A program made the translations under genes and the position numbers. A stretch of 64,000 nt of DNA from Bin103 sp002238925 (GTDB lineage: Bacteria > Spirochaetota > Spirochaetia > SZUA-6 > Bin103): NCBI GenBank assembly GCA_965208065.1, contig OZ242313.1, positions 1,178,001-1,242,000 of the forward strand, read 5' to 3'. Below, piece by piece: positions 61,908-64,000 of the stretch (its first letter is position 1; every line of letters begins with the position of its first letter). The notes beneath the pieces are model-generated. The model searched no databases and was not told the DNA's origin. It saw only the letters and a program-made list of their open reading frames with translations.

Positions 61908-63090
61908 GACCTTCTCTGTAAGGACATTCAAGTCGTTGGAGGACGTCACCGTCGATCTCGGACGGGTGAACGTCTTCATCGGTGCCAACGGCAGCGGAAA
62001 GAGCAACTTGCTGGAGGCAGTTGGAGTGCTTTCCGCTGCGGCCTCTGGCAGGGTGGACGACCAGAGTCTCCTGTCACGTGGAGTGCGCCCGGGTGTTCCC
62101 ACACTCTACAAGTCAGCCTTTCCGGGGCGACCCGGAAGCACGATTCCGCCGCATATCTCGTTCGGGGGGCGTGGGGCCGGCGCGAAGTATGAAGTCTCGT
62201 TACATAACCCGCTGAAGGATCCGACGCCAGCCTGGCGCTTCAAGACCGAGTCATGGGAAGACGGCGAGAACCGTTTGGTTGGACGATTCAGTGCTCAGAT
62301 GTCAAAGTCGAATCCAGATCGGGGAGTGGCAGCGCTGAAGGCGGTGGAGGTCACTGGTGGTGGCGCCCTTGATCTGCTCGAATTGCTCCAGAATTATGTT
62401 GTATATACTCCAACGACGCCGGTGTTGCGCGGTGTTGCTCCAGAGACCCAGCCACGAGAGCCGCTTGGTTTGTCGGGAGGCAACCTCGCCCGCGCGATCT
62501 CGGATCTGCTCAGTCAGAGTGAGCAAGATGAGCGCAGCAGTGGGATATGCCACGACGCTCTCGGTCTGGTCGACTGGGCATCCAATTTCGGGGCGACTTC
62601 GGCGGCGAAACTACCGCTGTCGCCAGCAGCGTCTGCGTCTGACAAAGTAGTAATGTTCCGTGATCGGTTCATGCGCGATGGACGTGACGTACTGTCTGGT
62701 TATGACGCATCCGAAGGAGCATTGTACGCTCTTTTTATGGCCGTCATTTCCGGGCACCGGAATAGTCCACGATTGTGCGCGGTCGACAATGCCGACCATG
62801 GACTCAATCCGAGGCTGGCCCGGTCGCTGATCGAGCGCGTGTGCGAGTGGTATCTGGACATGCGTTCTCCCCGGCAGATACTGCTGACCACGCATAACCC
62901 GCTCGTCCTGGATGGGTTGCCTTTACAGGATGATCGGGTACGGCTGTTCACGGTGTCTCGAACGAACTCGGGGCGTACCTCGGTCCGGCGTGTGGAGGTC
63001 GACGACAGCCTTCGGGAGAAGGCTGAACTGGGATGGTCGATGTCCCGGTTGTGGGTGATGGGCCACCTCGGTGGCGTCCCGGATGTCTGA
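61900..63090 (+). CDS. AAA-family (RecF/OLD-like) ATPase
   Basis: A 396-residue SMC/OLD-type ATPase: FKSLEDVTVDLGRVNVFIGANGSGKSNLLEA, split as a leading strand and the Walker A ANGSGKSN near 30-38. LSGGNLARAI is the signature-like stretch near 205, LCAVDNADHGLNPRLARSL carries Walker B near 307, and ILLTTHNPLVLDGL is the H-loop region. These ATPases usually act with a TOPRIM or other nuclease in phage defence. The next gene, overlapping by eight bases, begins as such a TOPRIM-like protein. GC is lower than in the metabolic genes. Confidence 0.82.
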   Translation: MIETFSVRTFKSLEDVTVDLGRVNVFIGANGSGKSNLLEAVGVLSAAASGRVDDQSLLSRGVRPGVPTLYKSAFPGRPGSTIPPHISFGGRGAGAKYEVSLHNPLKDPTPAWRFKTESWEDGENRLVGRFSAQMSKSNPDRGVAALKAVEVTGGGALDLLELLQNYVVYTPTTPVLRGVAPETQPREPLGLSGGNLARAISDLLSQSEQDERSSGICHDALGLVDWASNFGATSAAKLPLSPAASASDKVVMFRDRFMRDGRDVLSGYDASEGALYALFMAVISGHRNSPRLCAVDNADHGLNPRLARSLIERVCEWYLDMRSPRQILLTTHNPLVLDGLPLQDDRVRLFTVSRTNSGRTSVRRVEVDDSLREKAELGWSMSRLWVMGHLGGVPDV

Positions 63091-63310
63091 ACCGCTCCGG
63101 GTCGCCGCCGCCGTTGAGGGTCCCACCGACGCGATCGTGCTCCGGGCGGTCCTCGACCGGCTGTTGGGCAGTGAGATCACCGCGACGTGGCCAAGCGTCA
63201 GCGCACAGTGCGCCGAGGCAGCCCGCTTCGACCAGGAATTCCGCACCGCGCTGCCACGAGTTCGTACGTCAGCCTCCCCCGAGACCGACTCACCGCCGCA
63301 GACTTCTTGA
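63083..63310 (+). pseudogene. truncated TOPRIM-like partner of the AAA ATPase
   Basis: A 75-residue frame beginning MSEPLRVAAAVEGPTDAIVLRAVLDRLLG, given in two parts as MSEPLRVAAAVEGPTDA and IVLRAVLDRLLG: the start of the TOPRIM-like, effector-type protein that follows these ATPases, with the EGxTD acidic motif. Full-length relatives are two to three times longer and have a DxD motif that is lacking here. After residue 60 the sequence is not like them. The gene is cut short, with the KAP gene starting 16 bases after its stop. Confidence 0.5.
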
Positions 63311-63326
63311 GGTTCAGACACAGACA

Positions 63327-64000
63327 ATGGGAATACGGGTCAGGCCGGAAGAGATCGACATACCCCAGGATGACCCCTTTGGAAACGATCTCCTGAATAG
63401 AAAGGAATCTGCGGAAATCCTTACGCAGCTCATCGACGGCATCGACGGACCCTGCGTCCTCGCGGTCGACGCCGCGTGGGGCGCCGGCAAGACGACGTTC
63501 CTCAAGATGTGGGCTCAGCACCTGCGCAACAAGCGATTCCCAGTGGTCGAGTTCAACGCATGGGAGACAGATCACGCCGGGGACCCCTTCGTCGCCACCG
63601 TCACAGAGTTGACAGAAGGCCTTCGCGGATTCGAGGACGAGTCGCTCAACGCAAGAATCAGAGACACGGCGGAGGCCGCAAAGCAAGTCGCTGTTCGAGC
63701 CATACCCAGAGTCATCCGGCTCTTGACTGCTGGCGTACTCGATGTCGATCCGTTGATCGAAAAAGAAGCAGGAAGAATCCTTTCCTCCTATGCCGAAGAC
63801 AGATTGAAAGAATACACCCAGACCCGAAATTCGATCGACGGCTTCAGGAACAAGCTCGCGAAGATGTCGAACGCGTTGGCCACAAGACCTGAAAGGCATC
63901 CGCTCGTCGTGATGGTTGACGAACTGGACCGCTGCCGTCCCTCATACGCAGTCGAGCTAATCGAGGTCGCGAAGCACCTGTTCGCCGTTGATCACACGGT
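63327..64000 (+). CDS. KAP-family P-loop NTPase, partial
   Basis: The first 224 residues of a KAP NTPase that runs off the right edge. Walker A is AAWGAGKTTF near 49-58, the EFNAWETD block is near 75 and Walker B VVMVDELDRCRPSYAVELI is near 198. The region between (about residues 115-170) is helical and may hold the membrane insert found in this family. KAP NTPases are frequent in defence islands and in interbacterial or phage-response loci. ATG at 63327. Confidence 0.85.
   Translation, partial: MGIRVRPEEIDIPQDDPFGNDLLNRKESAEILTQLIDGIDGPCVLAVDAAWGAGKTTFLKMWAQHLRNKRFPVVEFNAWETDHAGDPFVATVTELTEGLRGFEDESLNARIRDTAEAAKQVAVRAIPRVIRLLTAGVLDVDPLIEKEAGRILSSYAEDRLKEYTQTRNSIDGFRNKLAKMSNALATRPERHPLVVMVDELDRCRPSYAVELIEVAKHLFAVDHT

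Noticed and set aside
61900..63310. Idea that the ATPase and TOPRIM-like gene are a PARIS or Septu system
   Set aside because: The partner is too short and lacks the features that would decide between these; only a generic ATPase plus TOPRIM-like call is supported.

Overview
The window is a 64 kb, GC-rich (roughly two-thirds G+C by eye) chromosomal segment from a bacterium with an outer-membrane-type gene set. There are no rRNA, tRNA, CRISPR or complete insertion-sequence features. Three binding-protein ABC systems of the LplABC/Dpp type have small, acidic, EGEA-rich mature N-termini on their binding proteins. Together with repeated sugar-acid and sugar-isomerase genes, this resembles uncultured marine or host-associated Spirochaetota. 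That assignment is an inference at about even odds. The organism can respire oxygen, because a complete A-type cytochrome c oxidase operon is present.

Layout. 1-6000: a cut-off ABC-2 ATPase, then a lipid module (fatty-acid desaturase, a holo-ACP-synthase-like remnant, an acyl-activating/ACP/acyltransferase fusion, two membrane proteins). 6300-11216: cytochrome oxidase operon led by a cupredoxin-like lipoprotein. 11221-18679: apt, a formaldehyde-dehydrogenase-like enzyme, a K+ channel, a TIM-barrel hydrolase, a peroxiredoxin and an enolase-superfamily dehydratase. 18702-21672: a lower-GC operon of a winged-helix protein, a nucleotidyltransferase and a PRISE-like reductase behind an inverted repeat. 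21740-26308: a second enolase-superfamily enzyme, a Uma2 protein, and a zinc locus in which ZnuC, half of ZnuB and ZnuA form one frame with a Zur-type box buried inside; zur follows with its own box. 26428-30727: Dpp-type importer. 30757-31395: a permease fragment and a higBA pair. 31543-35269: LplBC plus binding protein. 35348-37930: an oxidoreductase and a lower-GC trio of unrecognised genes, one with a fibronectin III domain. 38061-44348: a PhyH dioxygenase with a Nudix-like tail, an SDR, a DUF3524 (queuosine-mannosyltransferase-like) glycosyltransferase, a class II aldolase and a RarA fusion. 44360-46325: two toxin-antitoxin loci, one with a broken toxin. 46391-60573: ribulokinase-type kinase, sugar isomerases, a GPH symporter, a 952-residue fusion, and a third Lpl-type importer with a duplicated permease. 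60631-64000: a defence-like cluster (D12 adenine methylase, AAA ATPase, truncated TOPRIM-like gene, start of a KAP NTPase).

How it fits together. Most of the window serves uptake and breakdown of plant- or host-derived glycans and sugar acids. The importers lack ATPase genes here, so they probably use a shared ATPase encoded elsewhere. Two importer operons carry a hairpin just before the binding-protein gene, which suits higher expression of that protein. Small mobile or defence-type genes of lower GC lie between the metabolic blocks, several of them broken.
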